A stretch of 64,000 nucleotides of DNA from JBMOOG01 sp049324535 (GCA_049324535.1 JBMOOG010000015.1:1-64000); one strand, 5' to 3'; counted from the stretch's first letter, positions 34,114 through 45,698 are shown. The notes: generated by a model not told the origin, from the sequence alone. Made by a program: numbers and translations.

Positions 34114-35403
34114 TCAGGCGAGCGTCCCCTCGGCCGTGAGCCGGGTGCGGCCGCCGAGATAGGGATGGAGCGCGGCGGGCAGATCGACCGAGCCATCCGC
34201 CTGCTGGCCGTTTTCGAGGACCGCGATCAGGGTGCGGCCGACCGCGAGCCCCGAGCCGTTCAGCGTGTGGACGAAGTCGGGCCTGCCGCCGGCGTCGCGG
34301 AAGCGGGCGTTCATACGGCGGGCCTGGAAATCGCCGCAGACCGAGACCGAGCTGATCTCGCGGTAGGTGTTCTGGCCGGGCAGCCAGACCTCGAGATCGT
34401 GGGTCCGGGTCGCGCCGAAGCCCATGTCGCCGGCGCAGAGCACGACCACGCGGTAGGGCAGGTCGAGGCGTCGCAGCACCGCCTCGGCGCAGGCGGTCAT
34501 GCGTTCGTGCTCGGACCGGCTGTCCTCGGGGCGGGTGATCGACACCATCTCGACCTTCTCGAACTGGTGCTGGCGCAGCATGCCGGTGGTGTCCTTGCCG
34601 GCCGAACCCGCCTCGGAGCGGAAGCACTGGCTGTGGGCGGTGAGCCGAATCGGCAGCGTGGCGCCGTCGAGGATCGCGCCCGCGACGGTGTTGGTGAGCG
34701 TCACCTCGGAGGTCGGGATCAGCCACCAGCCGTTGGTGGTCTGGTAGCTGTCCTCGGCGAACTTCGGCAGCTGGTTGGTGCCGTACATCGCGTCCTCCTT
34801 GACGAGGACCGGGGTCCAGGTCTCGGAGAGCCCGTGTTCGTCCACATGCATGTCGAGCATGAGCTGTGCGAGCGCGCGGTGGATGCGGGTGAGCGCGCCG
34901 CGCAGGACCACGAAGCGCGAGCCCGAGAGTTTCGCCGCGGTCTCGAAGTCGAGCCCGGGCTTCGCGCCCGCGATGTCGAAGTGTTCGCGCGGGGCGAAGT
35001 CGAAGGCGCGCGGCGTTCCCCAGCGGCGAAGCTCGACATTCGCCGTCTCGTCGGGGCCATCGGGCACGTCCGGAAGCGGCGTGTTCGGCAGGGTCAGGAG
35101 CCGATCGCGCAGCGCCGCGTCGAGCCGCGCGGCCTCGGCCTGCATGGCCGCGACCTCGGCCTTCTTCTCGGCCACCAGCGCCCGCAGCCGCTCGAAGGCG
35201 GCCTCGTCGCCGCGGGCCTTGGCCGCGCCCACGTCCTTCGCCGCCGCGTTCTGCCCGGCCTGCGCCGTCTCGGCGGCGAGGATCGCCGCGCGCCGGGATT
35301 CGTCGAGCGCGAGGATCTCGGCCGATTGCGGCGGCAGGCCGCGGCGGGCGAGGCCCGCGTCGAAGGCGGCCGGGTTGTCGCGAATGGCTCGGATGTCGTG
35401 CAT
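34114..35403 (-). CDS. serS: Seryl-tRNA synthetase
   Basis: This 429-residue class II synthetase has the N-terminal coiled-coil arm (MHDIRAIRDNPAAFDAGLARRGL...) and catalytic motifs 2 and 3 (FRSEAGSAGKDTTGMLRQHQFEKVEM; NGSGLAVGRTLIAVLEN). It charges tRNA-Ser with serine. The start at 35403 gives the family's usual N-terminus. It is convergent with der across the repeat element. Confidence 0.95.
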   Translation of the reverse strand: MHDIRAIRDNPAAFDAGLARRGLPPQSAEILALDESRRAAILAAETAQAGQNAAAKDVGAAKARGDEAAFERLRALVAEKKAEVAAMQAEAARLDAALRDRLLTLPNTPLPDVPDGPDETANVELRRWGTPRAFDFAPREHFDIAGAKPGLDFETAAKLSGSRFVVLRGALTRIHRALAQLMLDMHVDEHGLSETWTPVLVKEDAMYGTNQLPKFAEDSYQTTNGWWLIPTSEVTLTNTVAGAILDGATLPIRLTAHSQCFRSEAGSAGKDTTGMLRQHQFEKVEMVSITRPEDSRSEHERMTACAEAVLRRLDLPYRVVVLCAGDMGFGATRTHDLEVWLPGQNTYREISSVSVCGDFQARRMNARFRDAGGRPDFVHTLNGSGLAVGRTLIAVLENGQQADGSVDLPAALHPYLGGRTRLTAEGTLA

Positions 35404-35468
35404 GGTCTCTGTCCTCGGGCGGCGTGCGCCCCATATGCCCGATCGGCGGCGACGGGGAAAGGGGCCGC

Positions 35469-36101
35469 TCAGGGGCTGGAAAGCCGGGCGACCAGATCGG
35501 CGGGCGCGAGCGCGGCGTAGGTGCCCACCGGGTCGGTCCCGGTGCCGCGGCCCACCATCACCGCGACGAGCGCCCCGTCCTGCAAGACGGGTCCGCCCGA
35601 ATGGCCGCTGACCGCGGGGCAGTCGAGGGCCAGCATCGCCGCGGGCCGGCCAATGAGGTGGCATCCCTCGTGCCGGGCGAGCTGCGGCGGTCCCCGGCGG
35701 TCGTAGCCGAGGGTCAGGAAGGGTCCGTCCGCGGGCGGCGCAAGGCCGATGGGCGCGACCGGCGCCGGCGCCGCGAGACGCAGGAGCGCAAGCTCGAGCG
35801 CGGGCGCGAGACCGCGGGGCCGGGCGGGGATGATCTCGGCGCCGGCGAGAACGGCGGCGGCCTCGCCCGCGGCCCAGCCGGGCGCGAAGAGGACCGAGGC
35901 CGGATCGCGCGGCGCACCGGTCCGGTCGAGAAGGCAATGGAGCGCGGTCAGGACGAGGTCGGGGGCGACGAGCGTGCCGGTGCAGGCCGTGGCGGCGGAG
36001 GCGGGCCCCGTGCTGTAGCTCAGCCGGCCGACCGCCATCGGCTCGGCCCCGGCGCCCGTCGCGAGGCCGAGCGCGAGAAGCACTGCCCGGGCCGTGGTCA
36101 T
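35469..36101 (-). CDS. Secreted trypsin-like serine protease with altered triad
   Basis: This 210-residue protein starts with a Sec signal peptide (MTTARAVLLALGLATGAGAEP) and has a compact trypsin-like fold. The catalytic His is H55 (TALHC) and the Ser S168 (GHSGGP). The usual Asp of the D-[IL]-ALL-x-L motif is replaced by Glu (E103 in ALELALLRL) and the residue two before Ser is Gly-His rather than Gly-Asp. It may be a weak protease or a binding protein. I chose ATG 36101 since it starts the signal peptide; longer frames run into non-coding DNA. Confidence 0.8.
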   Translation of the reverse strand: MTTARAVLLALGLATGAGAEPMAVGRLSYSTGPASAATACTGTLVAPDLVLTALHCLLDRTGAPRDPASVLFAPGWAAGEAAAVLAGAEIIPARPRGLAPALELALLRLAAPAPVAPIGLAPPADGPFLTLGYDRRGPPQLARHEGCHLIGRPAAMLALDCPAVSGHSGGPVLQDGALVAVMVGRGTGTDPVGTYAALAPADLVARLSSP

Positions 36102-36253
36102 GCGCCCGCCCCCTCCGCAACCGTCGATCGCGATCCTAGCCCGGAACGCGCGCGTCTTCCAGCCGCGCGCCTTGCCTTCGCCTGCCCCCGACATTAGGTT
36201 GCGCCGCAATCGCGGGGCGCCCGGGCGGCCCGCCTCCTCAAGGGGTCTGACCG

Positions 36254-36595
36254 ATGTTCATCTCTCCCGCCTACGCGCAGGCTGCCGGATCGGCTGGTGC
36301 CGGTGCCGCCTTCGCGCAGTTCCTGCCGCTGGTCCTGATCTTCGCGATCATGTATTTCCTGCTGATCCGCCCGCAGCAGAAGAAGCTCAAGGAGCACCGC
36401 GCGATGGTCGAGGCCCTGCGCCGCGGCGACACGGTCGTCACGCAGGGCGGCATCATCGGCAAGGTCTCCAAGGTGAAGGAGGACGGCGAGGTCGAGGTCG
36501 AGATCGCCGACGGCGTCAAGGTGCGCATCGTGAAGAGCACGATCGCGCAGGTCGTGTCGAAAACTGAACCCGCGCCCGCCGCCAACGCCAACTGA
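36254..36595 (+). CDS. yajC: Preprotein translocase subunit YajC
   Basis: This 113-residue protein has one membrane segment (FLPLVLIFAIMYFLLIRPQQKK) and a small soluble domain (VVTQGGIIGKVSKV). It forms the SecDF-YajC accessory complex. It precedes secD by 9 bp, the usual order. Confidence 0.93.
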   Translation: MFISPAYAQAAGSAGAGAAFAQFLPLVLIFAIMYFLLIRPQQKKLKEHRAMVEALRRGDTVVTQGGIIGKVSKVKEDGEVEVEIADGVKVRIVKSTIAQVVSKTEPAPAANAN

Positions 36596-36604
36596 GGCGC
36601 ATCC

Positions 36605-38269
36605 ATGCTGCAGTTCCCCCTCTGGAAGCGGGTGCTGGTCTGGGCCCTCGTGGCCGCCGGCCTGCTCTACGCGATGCCGAACGTCTTCTACAGCCGCGTC
36701 GAGACCCACAACGACGCCGTGACCCAGATCGCGCGGACGGGGGCCGAGACGCCGGAGCTGGCCGCGCAGAAGGCCGCCTGGCCGGACTGGCTGCCCTCGG
36801 GGCTGGTCAATCTGGGGCTCGACCTGCGCGGGGGCGCGCATCTTCTGGCCGAGGTCCAGATGGCCGATGTCTACAAGGCCCGGATGGATGCGCTCTGGCC
36901 CGAGGTGCGCAAGGTGCTGAGCGACCAGCGGGCGACCGTGGGCGGCATCCGCCGCGTGCCCGGCCCGCCCGACGAGCTGCATGTGCAGATCGAGAAGCCG
37001 GAGGCGCTGGCCGAGGCGGTGGCGGCGGTCCGGGCGCTGGCGACGCCGGTGATGTCCTTCGCCGGGGCCGGGCAGACCGATCTTGACGTGACCGGCTCGG
37101 GCAACACCGTGACCGTGAAGCTCTCGGAGGCCGAGCGCAGCGCCGCCGCCGATCGCGCGGTACAGCAGAGCCTCGAGATCGTCCGCCGCCGGGTGGACGA
37201 AGTGGGCACGCGCGAGCCCACGATCCAGCGCGAGGGCCAGGGGCGCATCCTGATCCAGGTGCCCGGCCTTGGCAGTGCCGAAGAGCTGAAGGCGCTGATC
37301 GGCACCACGGCGCAGCTGACCTTCCACGCGGTCATCTCGCGCACCGCCGACGCCAACACCATCGCCGGACCGGGCGAGGAGCTGCTGCCGTCGATGGACG
37401 AGAAGGGCACCTACTACCTGCTCAACGCGACCCCGGTGGTCAGCGGGCAGGACCTGACCGATGCCCGGCCCGACTTCGACCAGAACGGCCGCCCGGCGGT
37501 GTCGTTCCGCTTCAACCCGACCGGCGCGCGGGCCTTCGGCGACTTCACCGCCGCCAACATCGGACAGCCCTTCGCCATCGTGCTCGACAAGCAGGTGATC
37601 TCGGCCCCGATCATCCAGAGCCACATAGGCGGCGGATCGGGGATCATCACCGGCACCTTCACGCCGGACGAATCCACGCGGCTCGCGGTGCTGCTGCGCG
37701 CGGGGGCCCTGCCGGCCAAGCTCACCTTCCTGGAAGAGCGCACCATCGGCCCCGAACTCGGGCAGGACAGCATCGACGCCGGGCGCATCGCGGCCATCGT
37801 CGGCTACGGGCTGGTGATCGCGCTGATGATCGCCACCTACGGACTTTTCGGGCTGATGGCCTCGGTGGCGCTCGCGTTCAACGTCGCGATGATCTTCGGG
37901 ATCCTGTCGGCGATCGGGGCCACGCTCACGCTGCCGGGCATCGCCGGGATCGTGCTGACCATGGGCATGGCGGTGGACGCCAACGTGCTGGTGTTCGAGC
38001 GGATCCGCGAGGAGCTGCGCGCCGGCAAGGGTCCGGCGCGGGCGATCGAGGCGGGCTACCAGCACGCGATGTCGGCCATCGTCGACTCGAACCTGACCAC
38101 GCTGATCACCGCCGCGATCCTCTTCTTCCTCGGCTCGGGGCCGGTGAAGGGGTTCGCCGTGACGCTGACCGTCGGCATCGTGACCTCGGTCTTCACCGCG
38201 ATCTATGTCACGCGGCTGATGCTGACCGCCTGGTTCGACTGGCGCCGGCCGAAGACCATCGAGGTATAG
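36605..38269 (+). CDS. secD: Protein translocase subunit SecD
   Basis: This 554-residue membrane protein has six helices and a large periplasmic head between helices 1 and 2. Motifs seen are NLGLDLRGGAHLLAEV, QVPGLGSAEELKALIG, and AVDANVLVFERIREEL in helix 5-6. It uses the proton gradient to pull exported proteins across. It pairs with secF 9 bp downstream. Confidence 0.95.
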   Translation: MLQFPLWKRVLVWALVAAGLLYAMPNVFYSRVETHNDAVTQIARTGAETPELAAQKAAWPDWLPSGLVNLGLDLRGGAHLLAEVQMADVYKARMDALWPEVRKVLSDQRATVGGIRRVPGPPDELHVQIEKPEALAEAVAAVRALATPVMSFAGAGQTDLDVTGSGNTVTVKLSEAERSAAADRAVQQSLEIVRRRVDEVGTREPTIQREGQGRILIQVPGLGSAEELKALIGTTAQLTFHAVISRTADANTIAGPGEELLPSMDEKGTYYLLNATPVVSGQDLTDARPDFDQNGRPAVSFRFNPTGARAFGDFTAANIGQPFAIVLDKQVISAPIIQSHIGGGSGIITGTFTPDESTRLAVLLRAGALPAKLTFLEERTIGPELGQDSIDAGRIAAIVGYGLVIALMIATYGLFGLMASVALAFNVAMIFGILSAIGATLTLPGIAGIVLTMGMAVDANVLVFERIREELRAGKGPARAIEAGYQHAMSAIVDSNLTTLITAAILFFLGSGPVKGFAVTLTVGIVTSVFTAIYVTRLMLTAWFDWRRPKTIEV

Positions 38270-38278
38270 GGACCGATC

Positions 38279-39253
38279 ATGGCATTCCGTCTGAAACTCG
38301 TCCCCGACAACACCACCTGGGACTTCTTCCGCTGGCAATGGCTGACCTTCGGCCTCTCGACCGTTGCGGCCATCGTCTCGGTGATCCTGATCGCGGTGAT
38401 GGGTCTCAATTTCGGCATCGACTTCCGGGGCGGCACCACCATCCGCACCGAGGCCGCCCAGCCGATCGACATCGGCACCTACCGCTCGGCGCTGAGCGGG
38501 CTCGGGCTGGGCGACGTGTCGCTGACCGAGGTCTTCGACCCGACCTTCGGCCCGGACAAGCACGTGGCGATGGTGCGGGTCGGCGCCCGCGACGGGGCCG
38601 AGAGCATCCTGCCGCAGGACATCGCCGCGATCGAGGGCGCGCTGAAGGCGGTGGATCCGTCGGTCAAGTTCACCTCGGTCGAATCCGTCGGCCCCAAGGT
38701 GTCGGGCGAGCTGATCCAGACCGCGATCTGGTCGGTGCTCGCCGCCATCGTCGGCATCATGGTCTACATCTGGCTGCGCTTCGAATGGCAGTTCGCGATC
38801 GGCGCGGCCGTCTCGCTCGTCCATGACGTGCTCATCACGGTGGGGGTGTTCGCGCTCTTCCAGATCCGGTTTGACCTGACCATCGTGGCCGCGCTCCTCA
38901 CCATCCTCGGCTATTCGATCAACGACACCGTGGTGGTCTTCGACCGGCTGCGCGAGAACCTGATGAAATACAAGACCCGGCCCCTGCGCGACCTGATGAA
39001 CCTTTCGGTCAACGAGACGCTGTCGCGCACGGTGATGACCTCGGGCACGACGCTCGTCGCGCTGGTGTCGCTGCTGGTGCTGGGCGGCGACGTGATCCGC
39101 GGCTTCGTCTTCGCGATGACCTTCGGGATCCTGATCGGCACCTATTCCTCGGTCTATGTGGCCAAGAACATCGTGCTCTACCTCGGGGTCAAGCGCGACT
39201 GGTCGAAGCCCGCCGACGGCGGCCCGGCCGGCACCCAGTTCGCGGGCAAGTGA
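38279..39253 (+). CDS. secF: Protein translocase subunit SecF
   Basis: This 324-residue partner of SecD has NFGIDFRGGTTIRTE at the start and GYSINDTVVVFDRLREN in the second half, both diagnostic. Six hydrophobic segments are visible. It ends one base before the GTG of the next gene. Confidence 0.95.
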   Translation: MAFRLKLVPDNTTWDFFRWQWLTFGLSTVAAIVSVILIAVMGLNFGIDFRGGTTIRTEAAQPIDIGTYRSALSGLGLGDVSLTEVFDPTFGPDKHVAMVRVGARDGAESILPQDIAAIEGALKAVDPSVKFTSVESVGPKVSGELIQTAIWSVLAAIVGIMVYIWLRFEWQFAIGAAVSLVHDVLITVGVFALFQIRFDLTIVAALLTILGYSINDTVVVFDRLRENLMKYKTRPLRDLMNLSVNETLSRTVMTSGTTLVALVSLLVLGGDVIRGFVFAMTFGILIGTYSSVYVAKNIVLYLGVKRDWSKPADGGPAGTQFAGK

Positions 39254-39254
39254 G

Positions 39255-39617
39255 GTGCCGCGCCTGACCGAGATCGCCTTCGGCACGGCCCGCCCGGTCG
39301 ACGGCTACGGTCCGGGGTTCTTCCGGGTGGGCGGCGCGGTGATCGAGGGGGCGGTCCTGGTCTCGGCTGCGGGCGCCGAGCCCTGGGGCGGCTACGACGC
39401 GACGGCGCCGCTTCTGGCGCTCGACATCGACGTGCTGATCCTCGGCACCGGCGGCACCATCGCCCATCCACCGGCGCCCTTCAGGGCCGCGTTCGAGGAC
39501 GCGGGCATCGGGCTCGAGGTCACCGACAGCGCGACGGCGGCCCGGCTCTACAACCTCCTCCTTGCCGAGGGACGGCGCGTGGCGGCCGCGCTCCTGCCGG
39601 TCGGGGCGCGGCCATGA
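39255..39617 (+). CDS. Mth938-domain protein (DUF498 family)
   Basis: This 120-residue protein belongs to the Mth938/NDUFAF3-like family (FFRVGGAVIEGAVLVSAAGAEPW; VLILGTGGTI; LEVTDSATAARLYNLLLAEGRRVAAALLP). Its human relative NDUFAF3 assists complex I assembly, but the bacterial role is not established. I chose GTG 39255 right after the secF stop; an upstream ATG would overlap secF by about 100 bp. It overlaps ccmA by 4 bp and links the sec and ccm clusters. Confidence 0.82.
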   Translation: MPRLTEIAFGTARPVDGYGPGFFRVGGAVIEGAVLVSAAGAEPWGGYDATAPLLALDIDVLILGTGGTIAHPPAPFRAAFEDAGIGLEVTDSATAARLYNLLLAEGRRVAAALLPVGARP

Positions 39618-40258
39618 CCGCGCTTGTCGCCGCGCAGGACCTGGCCGTCACCCGCGGCGGCGTGCCGGTGCTCGAAGGCGTGACCTTCACCCTTGTCCCC
39701 GGCGAGGTGCTGGTGCTGCGCGGCCCGAACGGCATCGGCAAGACCACGCTCCTGCGCACGCTCGCCGGCCTGCAGCCCCCGCTCGCCGGCCGCATCGACG
39801 CCCAGCCCGAGGCGCTCGCCTACGGCGCGCACGCCGACGGGATCAAGGCCACGCTGACCGTCTCCGAGAACCTGCGGTTCTGGGCGGCGGTGTTCGGCAC
39901 CGGCGCCATCGCCCAGGTCCTCGAGGCGATGAACCTGACCGCGCTGGCCGACCGTCCGGCGCAGAATCTCTCGGCCGGGCAGAAGCGGCGCCTCGGTCTC
40001 GCGCGGCTTCTCGTCACCGGCCGGCCGGTCTGGATGCTGGACGAGCCCACCGTCTCGCTCGACGCCGCCTCGGTCGCGCTCTTCGGGCAGGCGGTGGCGG
40101 CGCATCGGGCGCGCGGCGGGGCCGCGCTCATCGCCACGCACATCGACCTCGGCCTGCCCGAGACGCGCGTTCTCGATCTCGCGCCGCATCGGGCGCGCCG
40201 GCCCGAGGCCGGCGGCCCGAGCGGCCCGGCGCGGGCCTTCGACGAGGCCTTCGCATGA
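39614..40258 (+). CDS. ccmA: Haem exporter ATPase CcmA
   Basis: This 214-residue ATPase has Walker A GPNGIGKTTLLRTLAG, the NLSAGQKRRLGLARLL signature and Walker B VWMLDEPTVSLD. It powers release of haem-loaded CcmE in system I cytochrome c maturation. ATG 39614 overlaps the upstream stop. A repeat element (copy C) separates it from ccmB. Confidence 0.93.
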   Translation: MTALVAAQDLAVTRGGVPVLEGVTFTLVPGEVLVLRGPNGIGKTTLLRTLAGLQPPLAGRIDAQPEALAYGAHADGIKATLTVSENLRFWAAVFGTGAIAQVLEAMNLTALADRPAQNLSAGQKRRLGLARLLVTGRPVWMLDEPTVSLDAASVALFGQAVAAHRARGGAALIATHIDLGLPETRVLDLAPHRARRPEAGGPSGPARAFDEAFA

Positions 40259-40267
40259 CGCTGCGGC

Positions 40268-40320
40268 CGCTTCTTCTTCGCCGAAATACCCCCGCCGGAG
40301 GCCGCCGCCGGGCGCGGCGG
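40268..40320. repeat. Palindromic repeat element (copy C) between ccmA and ccmB
   Basis: The core reads GCTTCTTCTTCGCCGAAATACCC (40269 onward) and runs into CCGCCGGAGG, with further GC-rich inverted sequence to 40320. It occupies almost the whole 73-bp gap in an otherwise compact operon. It belongs to the same family as copies at 5499, 34007, 53462 and 55720. The core is the best conserved part. Confidence 0.75.
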
Positions 40321-40331
40321 GTGACCGGCCG

Positions 40332-40988
40332 ATGATGGCGCTCCTCGCCCGCGACCTGCGCCTTGCGATCCGGGCCGGCGGCGGCTTCGGCCTTGGCGTC
40401 GCGTTCTTCCTGATCGTCACCGTGCTCGTGCCTTTCGGCGTCGGCCCCGAGGGCGCCACGCTCGCGAAGATCGCGCCGGGCATCCTCTGGGTGGGGGCGC
40501 TGCTTGCCTGCCTTCTGTCGCTCGACCGCCTGTTCGCGCTCGACTACGAGGATGGCTCGCTCGACCTCCTCGCCACCGCGCCGATCCCGCTCGAGGCGGC
40601 GGTGCTGGTCAAGGCCGCGGCGCACTGGCTCACGACCGGGCTGCCGCTGACGCTGGCCGCGCCGGTCTTCGGGCTGCTTCTGAACCTTCCCGGACCCGCC
40701 TTTCCATGGCTGGTCGCCTCGCTCGCCATCGGAACGCCGGCGCTGTCGGTCATCGGCGCCTTCGGGGCCGCGCTGACGGTGGGCCTGAAGCGGGGCGGGC
40801 TGCTGCTGTCGCTCCTCGTGCTGCCGCTCTACGTGCCCACGCTGATCTACGGGGCCGAGGCGGTGGCGCGCGGGGCCGAGGGCATGGCGACCGGGGCGGC
40901 GTTTCTGATGCTGGGCGGCATCACCGCCGGGGCGCTGGCGGTGCTGCCCTTTGCGGCGGCGGCGGCGCTCCGCGTCAATCTGCGCTGA
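40332..40988 (+). CDS. ccmB: Haem exporter permease CcmB
   Basis: This 218-residue membrane protein has six hydrophobic segments and family motifs LLSLDRLFALDYEDGSLDLL and LPLYVPTLIYGAEAV. With CcmA and CcmC it forms the CcmABC complex. Its start lies just after repeat copy C. Confidence 0.93.
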   Translation: MMALLARDLRLAIRAGGGFGLGVAFFLIVTVLVPFGVGPEGATLAKIAPGILWVGALLACLLSLDRLFALDYEDGSLDLLATAPIPLEAAVLVKAAAHWLTTGLPLTLAAPVFGLLLNLPGPAFPWLVASLAIGTPALSVIGAFGAALTVGLKRGGLLLSLLVLPLYVPTLIYGAEAVARGAEGMATGAAFLMLGGITAGALAVLPFAAAAALRVNLR

Positions 40989-41042
40989 GAGCCTACGCGC
41001 ATTTGAGTTGAGCGCGGTCCGGTGAAACGCTAGGGAAGGCGC

Positions 41043-41771
41043 ATGTCGATCTGGGAATACGCCAATCCGAAGAAGTTCATGCAGACCTCGTCCTGGGCCT
41101 TGCCCTGGGTCGCGGCCGCCACGGTGCTGTGTCTCGGCACCGGGCTGATCTGGGGCTTCTTCTTCACGCCCGAGGACTACAAGCAGGGCTCGACCGTCAA
41201 GGTCATTTACATCCACGTGCCCGCCGCGATGATGGCGATCAACGTCTGGGTGATGATGCTGGTCACCTCGCTCATCTGGCTCGTGCGGCGCCATCACGTC
41301 TCGGCGCTGGCCGCCAAGGCGGCGGCGCCGGTCGGCATGACCTTCACCATGATCGCGCTGGTCACCGGGGCGATCTGGGGCCAGCCGATGTGGGGCACCT
41401 GGTGGGCCTGGGATCCGCGGCTCACGTCGTTCCTGATCCTCTTCCTCTTCTACCTCGGCTATGTCGCGCTCTGGGAGGCGATCGAGAACCCCGATGCCGC
41501 GGCCGACCTGACGGCGGTGCTGTGCCTCGTGGGGTCGGTCTTTGCCGTGCTCAGCCGCTACGCCGCGAACTTCTGGAACCAGGGCCTGCACCAGGGCGCG
41601 TCGCTGTCGATGGACGCCAAGGAGAACGTCTCGGATGTCTACTGGTATCCGCTCCTGCTGTGCATCGCGGGGTTCATCCTGCTGTTCGTGACGCTCGTGC
41701 TCTTGCGCACCCGCACCGAGATCCGCGCGCGCCGCATCAAGGCGCTGGACGCGCGCGAGAGGATGGCCTGA
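41043..41771 (+). CDS. ccmC: Haem handling protein CcmC
   Basis: This 242-residue membrane protein has the WD domain GQPMWGTWWAWDPRLTS that holds haem for transfer to CcmE, with periplasmic His residues in VIYIHVPAAMM and RYAANFWNQGLHQGAS. Six helices are visible. It is followed by ccmD starting at the last base of its stop. Confidence 0.95.
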   Translation: MSIWEYANPKKFMQTSSWALPWVAAATVLCLGTGLIWGFFFTPEDYKQGSTVKVIYIHVPAAMMAINVWVMMLVTSLIWLVRRHHVSALAAKAAAPVGMTFTMIALVTGAIWGQPMWGTWWAWDPRLTSFLILFLFYLGYVALWEAIENPDAAADLTAVLCLVGSVFAVLSRYAANFWNQGLHQGASLSMDAKENVSDVYWYPLLLCIAGFILLFVTLVLLRTRTEIRARRIKALDARERMA

Positions 41772-41923
41772 TGCCCGAGCTTGGCAAATACGCGGTCACC
41801 GTGCTGTCGGCCTATGGCGTGACGATCCTGCTGGTCGCCGCGATCGTCGCGCAGACGATCCTGCGCGGACGGAAGGTCAAGCGCGCGCTCGAAGAACGGG
41901 AGGCACGTTCGCATCATGGCTAG
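41771..41923 (+). CDS. ccmD: Cytochrome c maturation protein CcmD
   Basis: This 50-residue protein has one membrane helix (VLSAYGVTILLVAAIVAQTI) followed by a basic RGRKVKRALEERE tail, the CcmD pattern. Position between ccmC and ccmG, with overlaps of 1 and 8 bp, confirms it. Confidence 0.9.
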   Translation: MPELGKYAVTVLSAYGVTILLVAAIVAQTILRGRKVKRALEEREARSHHG

Positions 41924-42491
41924 GTTTTCGCCCTTCGTACTCCTTCCGCCGGCGCTGTTCGCCGGCCTCGCCGCCGTCTTTGTCTGGGGCACCGGGCGCG
42001 AAGGGGCCGAGACCCTGCCGTCGCAGCTGGTGGGCAAGCCGGCGCCGGCGGTCGATCTGGCGCCGCTCGGTGACACGCCCCTTCTGACCGATGCGGTGCT
42101 GAAGGCGCCGGGGGTCAAGATGGTGAACTTCTGGGGCACCTGGTGCGTGGCCTGCCGGGCCGAGCATCCGACGCTGCTGTGGATGAAGGACAACCTCGAC
42201 GTGCCGCTGCACGGGGTGAACTTCGACGACAAGGTGCCGAATGCGCTGAAATACCTGGCCGAGGAGGGCAACCCCTTCGCCACGCTGGGCGAGGCGAGGA
42301 CCGCCGCGACCAAGATCGACTGGGGTGTCTATGGCGCGCCCGAGACCTTCATCATCGACGGCAACGGCGTGGTGGTGCTGCGCTGGGCCGGGCCGATCAC
42401 CGAACGGGTGCTGAAGTCCGACATCCTGCCGGCGATCGAAAAGGCGAAGGCCGCCGCACCGGCGGCGCCCGCATCGGCGCCCACGAACTGA
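41916..42491 (+). CDS. ccmG: Thiol:disulfide oxidoreductase CcmG (DsbE)
   Basis: This 191-residue membrane-anchored thioredoxin-like protein has an N-terminal helix and the active site FWGTWCVACRAEHP (WCxxC). GVYGAPETFIIDGNG contains the cis-Pro loop. It reduces apocytochrome thiols for haem attachment. It ends the ccm cluster; ccmE, F and H are not in the window. Confidence 0.94.
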   Translation: MARFSPFVLLPPALFAGLAAVFVWGTGREGAETLPSQLVGKPAPAVDLAPLGDTPLLTDAVLKAPGVKMVNFWGTWCVACRAEHPTLLWMKDNLDVPLHGVNFDDKVPNALKYLAEEGNPFATLGEARTAATKIDWGVYGAPETFIIDGNGVVVLRWAGPITERVLKSDILPAIEKAKAAAPAAPASAPTN

Positions 42492-42568
42492 ACCCGGAAA
42501 AGACGGGGCGACGGGCGCGGCCGCACGGTCTGACCGTTTGCGCGACCGGCCGCCGTCCCATCGTGCCC

Positions 42569-42596
42569 CACCGCGGCCGCTGCACAGGCCGCGGTG
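42569..42596. terminator. Perfect inverted repeat downstream of ccmG
   Basis: CACCGCGGCC and GGCCGCGGTG form a 10-bp stem with an 8-base loop, 77 bp after the ccmG stop. No T-run follows on either strand, so it is at best an atypical terminator. Confidence 0.5.
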
Positions 42597-42603
42597 GTGC
42601 TTG

Positions 42604-42663
42604 TCATGGGGTGCCGGCCGCCAGGATCAGCAGGACCAGCCCCATCGCCTCGAACCAGGGCAT
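42604..42663 (-). CDS. Possible 19-residue hydrophobic peptide
   Basis: A short frame from ATG 42663 to TGA 42604 encodes MPWFEAMGLVLLILAAGTP, a single hydrophobic helix. There is no clear ribosome-binding site and no relative that I can name. The perfect inverted repeat just downstream could be its end. Conservation in related genomes would decide. Confidence 0.2.
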   Translation of the reverse strand: MPWFEAMGLVLLILAAGTP

Positions 42664-42730
42664 ACTCACACGCAGGGTCCACACACGTTTCCCAAAGCGC
42701 ATCATGGATCCGTGATACCGCGCAGGGTCC

Positions 42731-42769
42731 TAAAAGAAAACCAAAGCCCGGCGCGACACCGGGCTTTGG
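42731..42769 (-). terminator. Rho-independent terminator of acnA
   Basis: A perfect 11-bp stem (CCAAAGCCCGG / CCGGGCTTTGG) with a 7-base loop is followed on the minus strand by TTTTCTTTTA. It lies about 70 bases after the acnA stop and is one of the clearest terminators in the window. Confidence 0.93.
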
Positions 42770-42839
42770 CTGGGAAATCAGTGTTTCGACTTTTATCGGG
42801 TTGCCAACTTTTGGACAGGTCGGCGGGGAATGACGCCCC

Positions 42840-45596
<2,757 letters not shown>

Positions 45597-45686
45597 GGCT
45601 GGTCTCCCCTGGCTCGGGCTGTCGCTGATCGCTCAATGACCCATCGGAGGGTAGCGATCAAGAGGTCCCGCGGCAAAATGTATACC

Positions 45687-45698
45687 ATTGTGCACAAT
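45687..45698. promoter_or_regulatory. Operator-like palindrome ATTGTGCACAAT upstream of acnA
   Basis: A perfect 12-bp palindrome lies 91 bp before the acnA start. On the minus strand it directly precedes TGGTATACAT, a possible extended -10 box, so a bound regulator would cover the promoter. The form resembles GntR-family sites. The DUF1223 gene starts 104 bp to the other side and could also respond. Confidence 0.55.

Larger units (their letters stand above)
42492..42839. other. Intergenic region between ccmG and acnA (348 bp)
   Basis: The region separates convergent genes. It holds a perfect 10-bp inverted repeat (42569-42596), a possible 19-codon membrane-peptide frame on the minus strand (42604-42663), a 10-base direct repeat CGCAGGGTCC (42671 and 42721) and the acnA terminator (42741-42769). 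I see no tRNA or larger gene. Confidence 0.7.
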
